Below, piece by piece: positions 24,783 through 35,255 of a stretch of DNA of 64,000 bases (positions within the stretch are counted from its first letter, which is position 1; each line of letters begins with the position of its first letter). Made by a program: the position numbers and the translations under genes. This stretch comes from Mycolicibacterium stellerae. GTDB taxonomy: Bacteria; Actinomycetota; Actinomycetes; Mycobacteriales; Mycobacteriaceae. A model generated the notes under the pieces. It saw nothing but the letters and a program-made list of their open reading frames with translations. It did not search any database and had not been told where the DNA came from. Location of the stretch: positions 1 to 64,000 of the forward strand of contig NZ_RARC01000028.1 of the NCBI RefSeq assembly GCF_003719305.1, given 5' to 3'.

Positions 24783-26299
24783 CCGTCGAATCCGCCGACG
24801 TCGTCATCGCAGGCGCCGGACCCAACGGCCTGATGCTGGCGTGCGAGCTGGCGCTTGCGGGTGTACGTCCGGTCGTTCTCGACAGGCTGCCTGCACCGAG
24901 TGACGAGCCGAAGGCCAACGGCCTTGTCGGACAAGTGATCCGGCAACTCGATATGCGCGGCCTCTACCATGCGTTCGGCGGCGACGAGGGCCCGCCGACG
25001 CCGGCGTACGGCTGGATGTTCGCGGGGGTGTCGCTGAACTTCCTCGGCATCGAGAACAACCCGATGTACGCACTGCTCATCCAGCAACCGCGGTTGGTCC
25101 GCCTGCTTGAGAAGCGGGCGCGTGATCTCGGGGTCGACGTTCGATGGGGTCACGCGCTGACCGCATTGCACGCGGGCGAGCAGAACGTCGCGCTGACAGT
25201 GGCGACCGAGGGGCGGGCCTACCGCATGGACGCCACCTACCTGGTTGGCGCCGACGGCGGTCGCAGCATGGTGCGCAAGTCCGCAGGCATCGGCTTTCCC
25301 GGCGCCACGTCGCCGATCGTCAGCAGAATCGCCCACGTCCACCTGCCCGAAGAGCTCCTGGTGGCTGGCCGCGGTTACGAGATTCCGGGTTTCGGCCTTC
25401 TGCCGTTCGGCCACAACAGGTTCACCGACGGCACCGTCATCGCTTTTCCGCTCGACCCAACCCGGCCGTTGCTGGGGTCAGTGGAGTACGGCTGGACGGT
25501 AGGCAGTGCCGAGGGGCCGATGTCGCTCGACGAGCTCCGCGACAGCCTCCGTCGCATCATCGGCGCCGACGTACCGCTGCAGCCGCCGAAAGGGCCGGGC
25601 CCGCACGCGCTGCGCCGCATCGACGGGATAAATTCCCGTCAAGCCGACCGCTACCGCGCAGGCCGGGTGTTACTGGTCGGGGATTCCGCGCACGTGCACT
25701 CCCCGATGGGCGGTCCAGGACTGAACCTCGGCATGCAGGACGCCGTCAACCTCGGCTGGAAACTTGCCGGCGTGCTCAACGGTTGGGCGGCTGCGGATCT
25801 GCTCGACACCTACGAGTCTGAGCGCTACCCGGTGGGGCAGCGGGTGATGATGCATTCGCAGGCTCAGCTCGCGCTTGCGGCGCCGGGACCCGAAGTCGCC
25901 GCGCTACGAGAGCTTTTCGGCGAGCTGGTGGGCAAGCCGGACGTCACAACACACTTGGCCGGGCTGCTTGCCGGCTCCGACGTCCGCTATGACGTCGGTG
26001 ACGACCATCGGCTGTCCGGCCTGATGGTGCCAGAGCTCGTCCTCGACGACGGCCGCCGGGCCGCCGAGTTGCTGCACGATGCCCGACCGGTGCTTCTCGA
26101 CCTTTCCGGCGGCGCCGCAGAGGTGGCAGCGGCCGGGTGGGCAGACCGAGTGAGCGTTGTGACGGCCTCGATGGCCGACGGACCGGCCGCATTGCTCATC
26201 CGTCCCGACGGCTACGTCGCCTGGGCCGCAGACACATTCGGTGCCGATGACGCGGCAACGCTGCGGGCCGCGCTGACGCGCTGGTTCGGCGACGGCTGA
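24779..26299 (+). CDS. FAD-dependent aromatic-ring monooxygenase (PheA/TfdB type)
   Basis: 506 residues. The FAD-binding GxGxxG fold is VVIAGAGPNGLMLACELALAG (about 9-29). The DG motif region lies at YLVGADGGRS, and the second FAD signature is VLLVGDSAHVHSPMGGPGLN followed by LGMQDAVNLGWKLAG. The thioredoxin-like C-terminal part (from about 390) is shortened compared with phenol hydroxylase. Such enzymes hydroxylate phenolic or polyketide compounds with NAD(P)H and oxygen. The start has a strong GAGGAG ribosome binding site and overlaps the TetR stop. Either xenobiotic breakdown or tailoring is possible. Confidence 0.92.
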   Translation: MTVESADVVIAGAGPNGLMLACELALAGVRPVVLDRLPAPSDEPKANGLVGQVIRQLDMRGLYHAFGGDEGPPTPAYGWMFAGVSLNFLGIENNPMYALLIQQPRLVRLLEKRARDLGVDVRWGHALTALHAGEQNVALTVATEGRAYRMDATYLVGADGGRSMVRKSAGIGFPGATSPIVSRIAHVHLPEELLVAGRGYEIPGFGLLPFGHNRFTDGTVIAFPLDPTRPLLGSVEYGWTVGSAEGPMSLDELRDSLRRIIGADVPLQPPKGPGPHALRRIDGINSRQADRYRAGRVLLVGDSAHVHSPMGGPGLNLGMQDAVNLGWKLAGVLNGWAAADLLDTYESERYPVGQRVMMHSQAQLALAAPGPEVAALRELFGELVGKPDVTTHLAGLLAGSDVRYDVGDDHRLSGLMVPELVLDDGRRAAELLHDARPVLLDLSGGAAEVAAAGWADRVSVVTASMADGPAALLIRPDGYVAWAADTFGADDAATLRAALTRWFGDG

Positions 26300-26318
26300 C
26301 CGCGATGCGTTTGGGCGT

Positions 26319-27074
26319 TTAGGGGAGGGTCGCGCGAATGCTCACCGTGACGTAGGGCAGCGCCAGCCCGGTGCTGTTGGCAAGCGCGGGATGAGTCGCG
26401 AGTAACTCGCGCACCTTTTCCAGCGTCTGGGTGCGCACGTCGGCCGGTGAGGTGATGCAGTAGCTGCGGGATGCGACGAGGTCGATGAGCGCCTGCGGGG
26501 TCAGATAGCTCGTCCACTCCACCTGATGGCGTTCGATGTTCTCGAACGGCGCCGACAGCGTGACCCTCTGGCTGTACGGGTCGTCCTCGTGGCCGATGAC
26601 GCGGCCGAGGTCCTTCACCCATCCCATCCGCTCGTCGCGGGTGTTCCAGAGCAGGCCGAGGCGTCCGCCCGGCCGCAGCACCCTGGCGACCTCGGAGACA
26701 GCGCGTACGGGATCGAACCAATGCCAGGCCTGCGCGACGAGCACCGCGTCCACGCTGTCGTCGGGCAGCGGGATGTCCTCTGCGGTGCCGAGCAGCGCGG
26801 GCGTGTCGGGCAGGGAATGGCTCAGCAGCTCGAGCATCTCCGGGATCGGGTCCACCGCGACGACGCCGAGTCCCCGCTCGACGAGCCGGGTGGTCAGCTT
26901 GCCGGTACCCGCGCCGAGGTCGAGGACATCCCTGGCGTTCCGAGGCAACAGCCAGTCGATGGCCTCGGGTGGATACGACGGCCTGCCGCGTTCGTACGCC
27001 GCGGCCTCCGCGCCGAACGACAGGGATCGCTGCTGCGACACCTCTGCTGTCGGCTCTTTGCCCGAGTGGCTCAT
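26319..27074 (-). CDS. SAM-dependent methyltransferase (Rv3342-like)
   Basis: 251 residues. DVLDLGAGTGKLTTRLVERG is SAM motif I (about 46-65), VVAVDPIPEML the acidic loop, and DAVLVAQAWHWFDPVRAVSE motif IV of the ubiE/Methyltransf_11 family. ATG 27074 has AGGTGA five bases upstream; a GTG at 27083 overlapping the metX stop is possible. It is the third gene of the metY-metX operon behind the SAM-IV riboswitch, a conserved arrangement in mycobacteria. The methyl acceptor is unknown. Confidence 0.87.
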   Translation of the reverse strand: MSHSGKEPTAEVSQQRSLSFGAEAAAYERGRPSYPPEAIDWLLPRNARDVLDLGAGTGKLTTRLVERGLGVVAVDPIPEMLELLSHSLPDTPALLGTAEDIPLPDDSVDAVLVAQAWHWFDPVRAVSEVARVLRPGGRLGLLWNTRDERMGWVKDLGRVIGHEDDPYSQRVTLSAPFENIERHQVEWTSYLTPQALIDLVASRSYCITSPADVRTQTLEKVRELLATHPALANSTGLALPYVTVSIRATLP

Positions 27075-27079
27075 CGCTG

Positions 27080-28201
27080 TCACCTGGTGGCCAGCTCCAA
27101 TGTCTCGCGGATCAGGGCGCCGACTGCTTCGGTCTCGACGAGGAACCCGTCGTGGCCATACATCGAGTCGACAACTTTCAACTCCGCACAACCCGGGAGC
27201 AGCCCGGCTAATTCCTGCTGCAGCCGCAGTGGATACAGCCGGTCGGAGGTGATGCCGCCGACGATCACCGGCACGTGGCAGTTGCCGAGCGCCGCCGCGA
27301 TGCCGCCTCGGCCCCGACCGACGTCGTGGCTGGACAACGACTCGGACAGCGCGACGTAGGTGCCGGCGTCGAACCTGCTCAGCAGCTTGTGACCCTGATG
27401 CTCGAGGTAGCTCTGCACCGCGTAGCGGCCGCCGGTCGCGGGATCCTCGTCGCCCTGGCCGTCGTTGCCGAACCGGTCGTCCAGCTCGACCTCGCCGCGG
27501 TAGGTCAGGTGGGCGAACCTCCTGGCGATCTCCATGCCGAGGTCCGGCGATCGTCCGGTGCCGTAATAGTCGCCGTTTTGCCAGTTCGGATCGGACTTGA
27601 TCGCGGCGATCTGGCTGCTCTGCGTGCCGATCTGATCGGCGGTCGCACGGGCGCCGACCGCCAGCACCAGCGCCGACCGGACGTTGTCGGGGTGGGCAAC
27701 CATCCACTCCAACGCGCGGGCACCGCCCATCGAGCCGCCGACCACCGCGGCGACCTCGTCGATGCCGAGTGCCGCGAGCGCGGCGACGTCGGCCTCCACC
27801 TGGTCGCGAATGGAAACCAGCGGAAACCTTGAGCCCCATGGCTTTCCGTCGCGGGCAAGCGAACTCGGACCGGTTGACCCGCGGCAGCCGCCCAACACGT
27901 TGGTGGCGACCGCGCACCAGCGGTCGGTGTCGATCGGCGCGCCTGGGCCTGCCACACCGTCCCACCAACCGGCGGTCGGGTGACCAGGACCCGCAGGACC
28001 CGTGATGTGCGAATCACCGGTCAGCGCATGCAACACCACCACGACGTTGTCGCGGTTGGGCGAGAGTTCGCCCCACCGCTGGACGGCGATGGAGACATCG
28101 TCGACGACGGCGCCGTTCTCGAGCGTCAGCGAGCCGATGTCGACGATCGCGACCTCGCCCTCTGCCGGCAACACGTCGGTGGGCACGTCAAAGATTGTCA
28201 C
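27080..28201 (-). CDS. metXA: Homoserine O-acetyltransferase
   Basis: 373 residues, alpha/beta-hydrolase fold. It transfers acetyl from acetyl-CoA to L-homoserine, the committed step of methionine synthesis. The nucleophile elbow is GGSMGGARALEW (Ser about 157). The acid lies in SDRLYP and the histidine in MYGHDGFLVE near the end. The oxyanion and substrate block LHALTGDSHITG and NVLGGCRGSTGP are as in the family. It lies 23 bp after metY, and its stop precedes the methyltransferase gene. Matches Rv3341. Confidence 0.95.
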   Translation of the reverse strand: MTIFDVPTDVLPAEGEVAIVDIGSLTLENGAVVDDVSIAVQRWGELSPNRDNVVVVLHALTGDSHITGPAGPGHPTAGWWDGVAGPGAPIDTDRWCAVATNVLGGCRGSTGPSSLARDGKPWGSRFPLVSIRDQVEADVAALAALGIDEVAAVVGGSMGGARALEWMVAHPDNVRSALVLAVGARATADQIGTQSSQIAAIKSDPNWQNGDYYGTGRSPDLGMEIARRFAHLTYRGEVELDDRFGNDGQGDEDPATGGRYAVQSYLEHQGHKLLSRFDAGTYVALSESLSSHDVGRGRGGIAAALGNCHVPVIVGGITSDRLYPLRLQQELAGLLPGCAELKVVDSMYGHDGFLVETEAVGALIRETLELATR

Positions 28202-28224
28202 GTCATAGTCCTCGGGAGCGTCCG

Positions 28225-29571
28225 CTAAAACGCCGAGACGGTCGCCGGATCGCTCTCTGCGGCGGCGTGGAACGGCTTCGCGGCCGCGAAACCCTGCTCG
28301 AGGTCGGCGATGATGTCGTCGATTCCCTCGATGCCGACCGCCAGCCGCACCAGCCCAGGGGTCACACCCGTCGCCAGCTGCTCCTGCGGGGTCAGCTGCG
28401 CGTGAGTGGTCGACGCGGGGTGGATCACCAGCGAGCGCACGTCGCCGATGTTGGCGACGTGGCTGTGCAGCGTCAACGCGTTGACGAACGCCTTACCCGC
28501 ATCGATGCCGCCAGCCAGTTCGAACGCCAGCACCGCGCCGGTGCCCTTCGGGGCCAGCTTGCGGCCCAGCTCGTACCACGGTGAGCTGGGCAGGCCCGCG
28601 TAGTTCACCGAGGTCACGTCCGGGTGGGCGGCGAGAAACTCGGCGACCCGCTTGGCGTTGGCCACGTGGCGTTCGACGCGCAGGCTGAGCGTCTCAAGGC
28701 CCTGTGCGACGAGGAAGGCGTTGAACGGCGCCGCCGCCGAACCCATGTCGCGCAGCAGCTGAACCCGGGCCTTGAGCGCGTACGCGGGCGGGCCCAGCTC
28801 GGCGAACACCACCCCGTGGTAGCTGGGGTCGGGTGTGGTGAAGCCGGGGAAGTTTCCATTCGTCCAGTCGAAGGTGCCGCCGTCGACGATCACACCTGCG
28901 ATCGCCGCGCCGTGGCCGCCCAGGTACTTGGTGGCCGAATGCACGACGATGTCGGCGCCGTGGCGCAGCGGCTGGATCAGGTAGGGCGTGGCTACGGTGT
29001 TGTCGACGATGAGCGGAACCCCGGCCTCGTGCGCGACCGCCGCGACGTTGGGGATGTCGAGGATGTCGTTCTGCGGGTTGGAGATGGTCTCGCCGAAGAA
29101 CGCCTTGGTGTTTGGCGCCACGGCCGCCCGCCACGAGTCAAGGTCGTCGGGGTTCTCGACGAAGCTGACGTTGATGCCGAGCTTGGGCAGCGTGTAGTGG
29201 AACAGGTTGTAGGTGCCGCCGTACAGCCGGGGGCTGGACACGATGTGGTCACCGGAGTTGGCGAGGTTGAGGATCGCAAACGTCTCCGCGGCCTGGCCCG
29301 AGGCGAGGAACAGTGCGGCAACCCCGCCTTCGAGTGCGGCGATGCGCTGCTCGACCACGTCCTGGGTAGGGTTCATGATCCGGGTGTAGATGTTGCCCGG
29401 CTCGGCGAGGCCGAAAAGGGCGGCGGCGTGCTCGGTGCTGTTGAACGTGTACGACGTCGTCTGGTAGATCGGCAGCGCCCGCGCGTTGGTGGCGCTGTCG
29501 GGGGTCTGCCCGGCGTGGACCTGTTTGGTCTCGAACGACCAGTTTGCCGTCGGGTCTTCTGGCGTGCTCAT
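28225..29571 (-). CDS. metY: O-acetylhomoserine sulfhydrylase (PLP-dependent)
   Basis: 448 residues. It makes homocysteine from O-acetylhomoserine and sulfide. The PLP lysine is in SATKYLGGHG (K about 215). YTRIMNPTQDVVEQRIAALE and ASGQAAETFAILNLANSGDH are standard Cys/Met-metabolism PLP enzyme blocks. The product of metXA is its substrate, so the operon encodes two consecutive steps. GGAGG lies nine bases before the ATG. The 5' leader carries a SAM-IV riboswitch. Confidence 0.95.
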   Translation of the reverse strand: MSTPEDPTANWSFETKQVHAGQTPDSATNARALPIYQTTSYTFNSTEHAAALFGLAEPGNIYTRIMNPTQDVVEQRIAALEGGVAALFLASGQAAETFAILNLANSGDHIVSSPRLYGGTYNLFHYTLPKLGINVSFVENPDDLDSWRAAVAPNTKAFFGETISNPQNDILDIPNVAAVAHEAGVPLIVDNTVATPYLIQPLRHGADIVVHSATKYLGGHGAAIAGVIVDGGTFDWTNGNFPGFTTPDPSYHGVVFAELGPPAYALKARVQLLRDMGSAAAPFNAFLVAQGLETLSLRVERHVANAKRVAEFLAAHPDVTSVNYAGLPSSPWYELGRKLAPKGTGAVLAFELAGGIDAGKAFVNALTLHSHVANIGDVRSLVIHPASTTHAQLTPQEQLATGVTPGLVRLAVGIEGIDDIIADLEQGFAAAKPFHAAAESDPATVSAF

Positions 29572-29600
29572 AGGAAACGGCCTCCATCTATCTACTCTGG

Positions 29601-29619
29601 GGGCCCGTCCGACGGACCC
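29601..29619 (-). other. Hairpin between the riboswitch and the metY start
   Basis: GGGTCCGT and ACGGGCCC pair around a three-base loop on the minus strand, 15 bases upstream of the metY ribosome binding site. It lacks a U tract. It may be part of the expression platform acting on termination or translation. Confidence 0.4.
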
Positions 29620-29659
29620 GCGCTTGCCTTGTAGCCGTCTGCTTTGAAGTGTCTCAGCA

Positions 29660-29757
29660 GCTACTCAACCTGGTCATCACCCGGGGCACCCCACCGCGGT
29701 TGGAGGGTTGCCGGCCAGCGAGCCGGGGCTTGACGCTGACACTCATGACCGACCAGA
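29660..29757 (-). ncRNA. SAM-IV riboswitch controlling metY-metXA-methyltransferase
   Basis: On the minus strand the leader begins GGTCATGAGTGTCAGCG, continues with GTCAAGCCCCGGCTCGC, TGGCCGGCAACCCTCCAACC and GCGGTGGGGTGCCCCGGGTG, and closes with ATGACCAGG pairing to the opening GGTCAT. This order, with the core GCCGGCAACCCTCC, matches the actinobacterial SAM-IV class. A further stem from GTAGC to GCTAC (29669-29631 area) follows. High S-adenosylmethionine would lower expression of the methionine genes. The ends are approximate. Confidence 0.88.
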
Positions 29758-29919
29758 AGCGTATCGCAAGCCAGGTCATGGCTGCCACTGGGTGATCATG
29801 ATGCGATTCTGCTGGGGGTTTGCCGGTCCGGGCATGGGGCAAATGTCCCCATCTTGGGCACGCGTAGGTTCGTATCCGACGCGATACTGATAGCCGACAC
29901 CGACGCCGGGAGACATGAC

Positions 29920-32157
<2,238 letters not shown>

Positions 32158-32178
32158 CCCGTCAGACGCGCTGCTCGA

Positions 32179-33006
32179 CTAACCTGTCGCGCGTTTCTGA
32201 TCGAGGTGTGCGTCGACGAAGCCGAGTATCACGTCGGTGACCCGCTGCGGCGCCTCGAACATCGGGATGTGCCCGACGCCTTCGAGATGGGTGATCTTCG
32301 TGGACTCCGGCAGGTGGCTGGTGAAGTGCCGGGTGAAGCGCGGGTGTGGCAGGACGCGGTCCTTCTCGCAGATCACCAGGTGGGTGGGTGCGCGCCCCTC
32401 TGCGAGTTCCATCAGCCCGGGCAGCAGCAGCGATTTGACCAGGAGTTGGTAGTAGGCCGGGCAGTTCCTGACGTCGTCGACGATGTCGGGCAGGTCGACG
32501 TCGTGGAGGGCGTCGGGGTACGCGCTGATCGGAACGAAGGCAAGCTGTTTGGCGAACGGCAGCTTGAGGGCGCGTTCACCGAGCAGCTTCGTCACCAGCC
32601 ATACCGGGAAGCCGGCGACGAACTTGGCCACGATCTCGAATTTTGCGGGGGTGTAGTGGTGCCAGCCGCCCGCGGGTGCGATGCCGGTCAGCGTGCGGGC
32701 GCGGCCGCGGCGCTCCAATTCGAATGCGACCCAGCCGCCGAGTGAGTTGCCGACGATGTGGGCGGTGCCCCAGCCCATGGCGTCCATCCGGCGCTCGACG
32801 TCGTCGGCCAACGTCCCGGAGTCCAGGAAGAACGAGCCGGGCGCCCCGCCGTTGTGGCCGGGCATGGTCGGCGCGAACACCTCGTAGCGGCCGGTTTCAG
32901 CTATCTGCGGTGCAACGTATTTCCAGACGTTCTGCGACATCATGAAGGGGTGTAGCAACACCATTGGTTCGCCGGTGCCGAGGTGGATCGGATCGCGCTG
33001 GCTCAT
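32179..33006 (-). CDS. Alpha/beta-hydrolase fold protein
   Basis: 275 residues. MVLLHPFMMSQNVWK gives the HP-type oxyanion loop, GNSLGGWVAFELE the nucleophile elbow (Ser about 94), ICEKDRVLP the acid region and EGVGHIPMFEAP the histidine near the C-terminus. The triad is complete. Similar to lipase/epoxide-hydrolase-like proteins; the substrate is unknown. The frame extends to 33063, but the ATG at 33006 is placed for leaderless transcription from a clear promoter. Confidence 0.82.
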   Translation of the reverse strand: MSQRDPIHLGTGEPMVLLHPFMMSQNVWKYVAPQIAETGRYEVFAPTMPGHNGGAPGSFFLDSGTLADDVERRMDAMGWGTAHIVGNSLGGWVAFELERRGRARTLTGIAPAGGWHHYTPAKFEIVAKFVAGFPVWLVTKLLGERALKLPFAKQLAFVPISAYPDALHDVDLPDIVDDVRNCPAYYQLLVKSLLLPGLMELAEGRAPTHLVICEKDRVLPHPRFTRHFTSHLPESTKITHLEGVGHIPMFEAPQRVTDVILGFVDAHLDQKRATG

Positions 33007-33013
33007 GTTGCCG

Positions 33014-33043
33014 ACAGTAAAGGTGATACCGCCGGTACCGCAA
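33014..33043 (-). promoter_or_regulatory. Promoter of the hydrolase gene, leaderless arrangement
   Basis: On the minus strand TTGCGG (33043-33038) and TACTGT (33019-33014) are 18 bases apart. TACTGT is seven bases before the ATG at 33006, so the transcript likely starts at or next to the start codon. Confidence 0.5.
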
Positions 33044-33084
33044 GCTCGGCTGGTCCGCGTCATCGGTCGCCACGCCAGCCTCGA

Positions 33085-33702
33085 TCAGCGCTGAGCCCAG
33101 TCCGGCCTTCTGCCGAGATGCCGCAGGATCCGCTCGAAGTCGTCGGCGCCGCCTTGTTCGACGGCGCGGGCGAACGGCGCCCCGGCCATCGTGCGAAACT
33201 TGCCATCGGGCACCGCAAGTGCCAACGGCAGCACGGCCGCGACGACATCGGCGGGCAGTTCGTAGGGCACATCCAGCGAAGCGGCGACGTCCCAGCCGTG
33301 CACGACGTAGTCGACGAAGTGGAAGCCCATCGCCATCGCGCCGGGGAACACCGCGCCCTCGCCGAACTCCGGCAAAGCGAACGGCGCATCGGCCGTTCCG
33401 TCGGCCGCGAACGCGTCCAGCACGTCGTGCGCCGACTCCGAGTAGGCCCGGCCCGGGTCGGCCCGCACCGCCGCAACCACATTCTCGACGCGCCAGACAT
33501 CAGGATCCGTGCCGAGACCTCTTGCGGCGGCGGCGAATCCGCGGTGCTGGACGGTCATGTGCGCCAGCAGGTCGGCGAGATTCCAGCCCTCGCACGGTGT
33601 TGCTCGATCGAGATCGGTCGGCCGGACCGAGTCGACGACGTCGATCGACTTCAGCACGGCGATTCGGTGCAAGGGTAGGAGGTCCGGCGGAGTAATAAGC
33701 AT
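33085..33702 (-). CDS. DinB-like / mycothiol-dependent maleylpyruvate isomerase-type protein (TIGR03086-like)
   Basis: 205 residues of the DinB/MDMPI superfamily. RATPCEGWNLADLLAHMTVQ (about 33-52) is the family N-terminal metal-binding helix with the conserved CxGW and H, and FHFVDYVVHGWDVAAS (about 140-155) is the second metal-binding block with HGWD. Such proteins are mycothiol-linked enzymes or of unknown role. Divergent from the MarR regulator gene, which likely controls it. ATG 33702 is supported by a TATGAT element six bases upstream. Confidence 0.8.
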   Translation of the reverse strand: MLITPPDLLPLHRIAVLKSIDVVDSVRPTDLDRATPCEGWNLADLLAHMTVQHRGFAAAARGLGTDPDVWRVENVVAAVRADPGRAYSESAHDVLDAFAADGTADAPFALPEFGEGAVFPGAMAMGFHFVDYVVHGWDVAASLDVPYELPADVVAAVLPLALAVPDGKFRTMAGAPFARAVEQGGADDFERILRHLGRRPDWAQR

Positions 33703-33753
33703 AAGCAGATCATAAGCGCATGCGTACGATAGTGCAATGCCTATCATGGCGCG
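33703..33753. promoter_or_regulatory. Divergent leaderless promoters with a MarR-type operator
   Basis: Minus strand: TTGCAC (33737-33732), 17 bases, TATGAT (33714-33709), six bases, ATG 33702. Plus strand: TATCAT (33742-33747), six bases, GTG 33754. An inverted repeat GATAG-N8-CTATC (33728-33745) overlaps the -35 of one promoter and the -10 of the other, fitting a MarR dimer that represses both genes. Confidence 0.55.
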
Positions 33754-34194
33754 GTGGCAGCGAAGTCGCCGGAATCGCGGCGCCCCGACCTGGCCGCGAT
33801 GCTTGCGCCGCTCCTGCGCGAGCTCGTCGCCGCCGAGGAGCCCGTTCTCGAAGCGCACGGCCTGACGATGTGGGGATACGTCGTCCTACTGGCGCTGGAC
33901 AGATCGTCGATGCGTACCCAGGCCGCCCTCGCCGCGGCGATCGGCGCCGACAAGACGCGGATCATTCGCACCCTCGACGACCTCCAGGACGACGGTTACA
34001 TCGAACGCCGACCCGACCCGGACGACCGCAGAGTGCGGTTACTGGCCATCACCGACGCGGGTCGCCGCGTCAAAAACGCCGTCCAGGACGAGATACAGCG
34101 AGGGGAAGAGCGCTGGCTCAGCGAACTCGGCGTCGAAGAGCGGCGGACCTTCTTGCGGGCCCTCGAGCGGCTGACCCCACGCGAATGGGGATGA
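33754..34194 (+). CDS. MarR-family transcriptional regulator
   Basis: 146 residues with the winged-helix core: MRTQAALAAAIGADKTRIIR (about 50-69) is the helix-turn-helix and DDGYIERRPDPDDRRVRLLAITDAG the wing with the family DxRD/R motif. The outer helices form the dimer. Start GTG without ribosome binding site fits the leaderless promoter. Divergent from the DinB-like gene, its probable target. The inducer is unknown. Confidence 0.9.
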   Translation: MAAKSPESRRPDLAAMLAPLLRELVAAEEPVLEAHGLTMWGYVVLLALDRSSMRTQAALAAAIGADKTRIIRTLDDLQDDGYIERRPDPDDRRVRLLAITDAGRRVKNAVQDEIQRGEERWLSELGVEERRTFLRALERLTPREWG

Positions 34195-34219
34195 CGAGGG
34201 TGGGAAGATCGAACCCATC

Positions 34220-35236
34220 ATGAGCAAGCCAGCCGAGCGCGTCGTCTTCTCCGGCGTGCAACCCACCTCTGACTCCCTGCACCTCGGCAACGCACTGGGC
34301 GCAGTCGCGCAGTGGGTCGGCCTGCAGGACGAGTTCGACGCCTACTTCTGCGTCGTCGACCTGCACGCGATCACGATCCCGCAGGACCCCGCTACGCTTC
34401 GGCGGCGAACGCTCGCGACTGCCGCACAGTACCTGGCGATGGGGATCGATCCGTTCCGGTCAACCATCTTCGTGCAGAGCCATGTGCCCGCACACACCGA
34501 ACTCACTTGGGTGCTTGGGTGTTTCACCGGTTTCGGGCAGGCGTCGCGGATGACGCAGTTCAAGGACAAGTCTCAGAAGGAGGGCAGCGACGCCACCACG
34601 GTCGGCCTGTTCACCTACCCGGTGCTGATGGCAGCCGACGTGCTGCTCTACGACACCGACCTGGTACCCGTCGGGGAAGACCAGCGCCAGCACCTCGAAC
34701 TCGCCCGCGACGTGGCGCAGCGCTTCAACTCGCGTTTCCCCGATACCTTCGTCGTCCCCGAGCCGATGATCCCCAAGGCCACCGCCAAGATCTACGACCT
34801 AGCCGACCCGACCGCGAAGATGAGCAAATCGGCGGCCACCGACGCCGGGCTGATCAGCCTGCTCGACGACCCTGGCGTCACCGCCAAGAAGATCCGGTCG
34901 GCGGTCACCGACAGCGAGCGCGAGATCCGCTACGACCCCGAGGCCAAGCCCGGCGTGTCCAACCTGCTGACGATCCAGTCCGCGGTCACCGGCACCGACG
35001 TCGACAAGCTGGTCGAGGGCTACGGCGGCCGCGGTTACGGCGACCTGAAGAAGGACACCGCCGAGGCGGTGGTGGAGTTCGTCACCCCGATCAAGACCAG
35101 GGTCGACGAGTTGCTCAGCGACAGCACCGAACTCGAGGGGATCCTCGCCGCGGGCGCCACCCGCGCCAATGAAGTGTCTGCAAAGACGCTGAAGCGGGTA
35201 TATGAGCGGCTAGGTTTTCTACAGCAACCGCAATAG
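34220..35236 (+). CDS. trpS: Tryptophanyl-tRNA synthetase
   Basis: 338 residues, class I synthetase charging tRNA-Trp. TSDSLHLGNALGA (about 16-28) is the HIGH-type motif and KMSKS (about 200-204) is exact. GEDQRQHLELARD is the usual anticodon-end linker. Length and context (followed by a YihY membrane protein, as Rv3336c-Rv3335c) agree. Confidence 0.97.
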   Translation: MSKPAERVVFSGVQPTSDSLHLGNALGAVAQWVGLQDEFDAYFCVVDLHAITIPQDPATLRRRTLATAAQYLAMGIDPFRSTIFVQSHVPAHTELTWVLGCFTGFGQASRMTQFKDKSQKEGSDATTVGLFTYPVLMAADVLLYDTDLVPVGEDQRQHLELARDVAQRFNSRFPDTFVVPEPMIPKATAKIYDLADPTAKMSKSAATDAGLISLLDDPGVTAKKIRSAVTDSEREIRYDPEAKPGVSNLLTIQSAVTGTDVDKLVEGYGGRGYGDLKKDTAEAVVEFVTPIKTRVDELLSDSTELEGILAAGATRANEVSAKTLKRVYERLGFLQQPQ

Positions 35237-35255
35237 CGCCTTGACGGAGGTCGGC

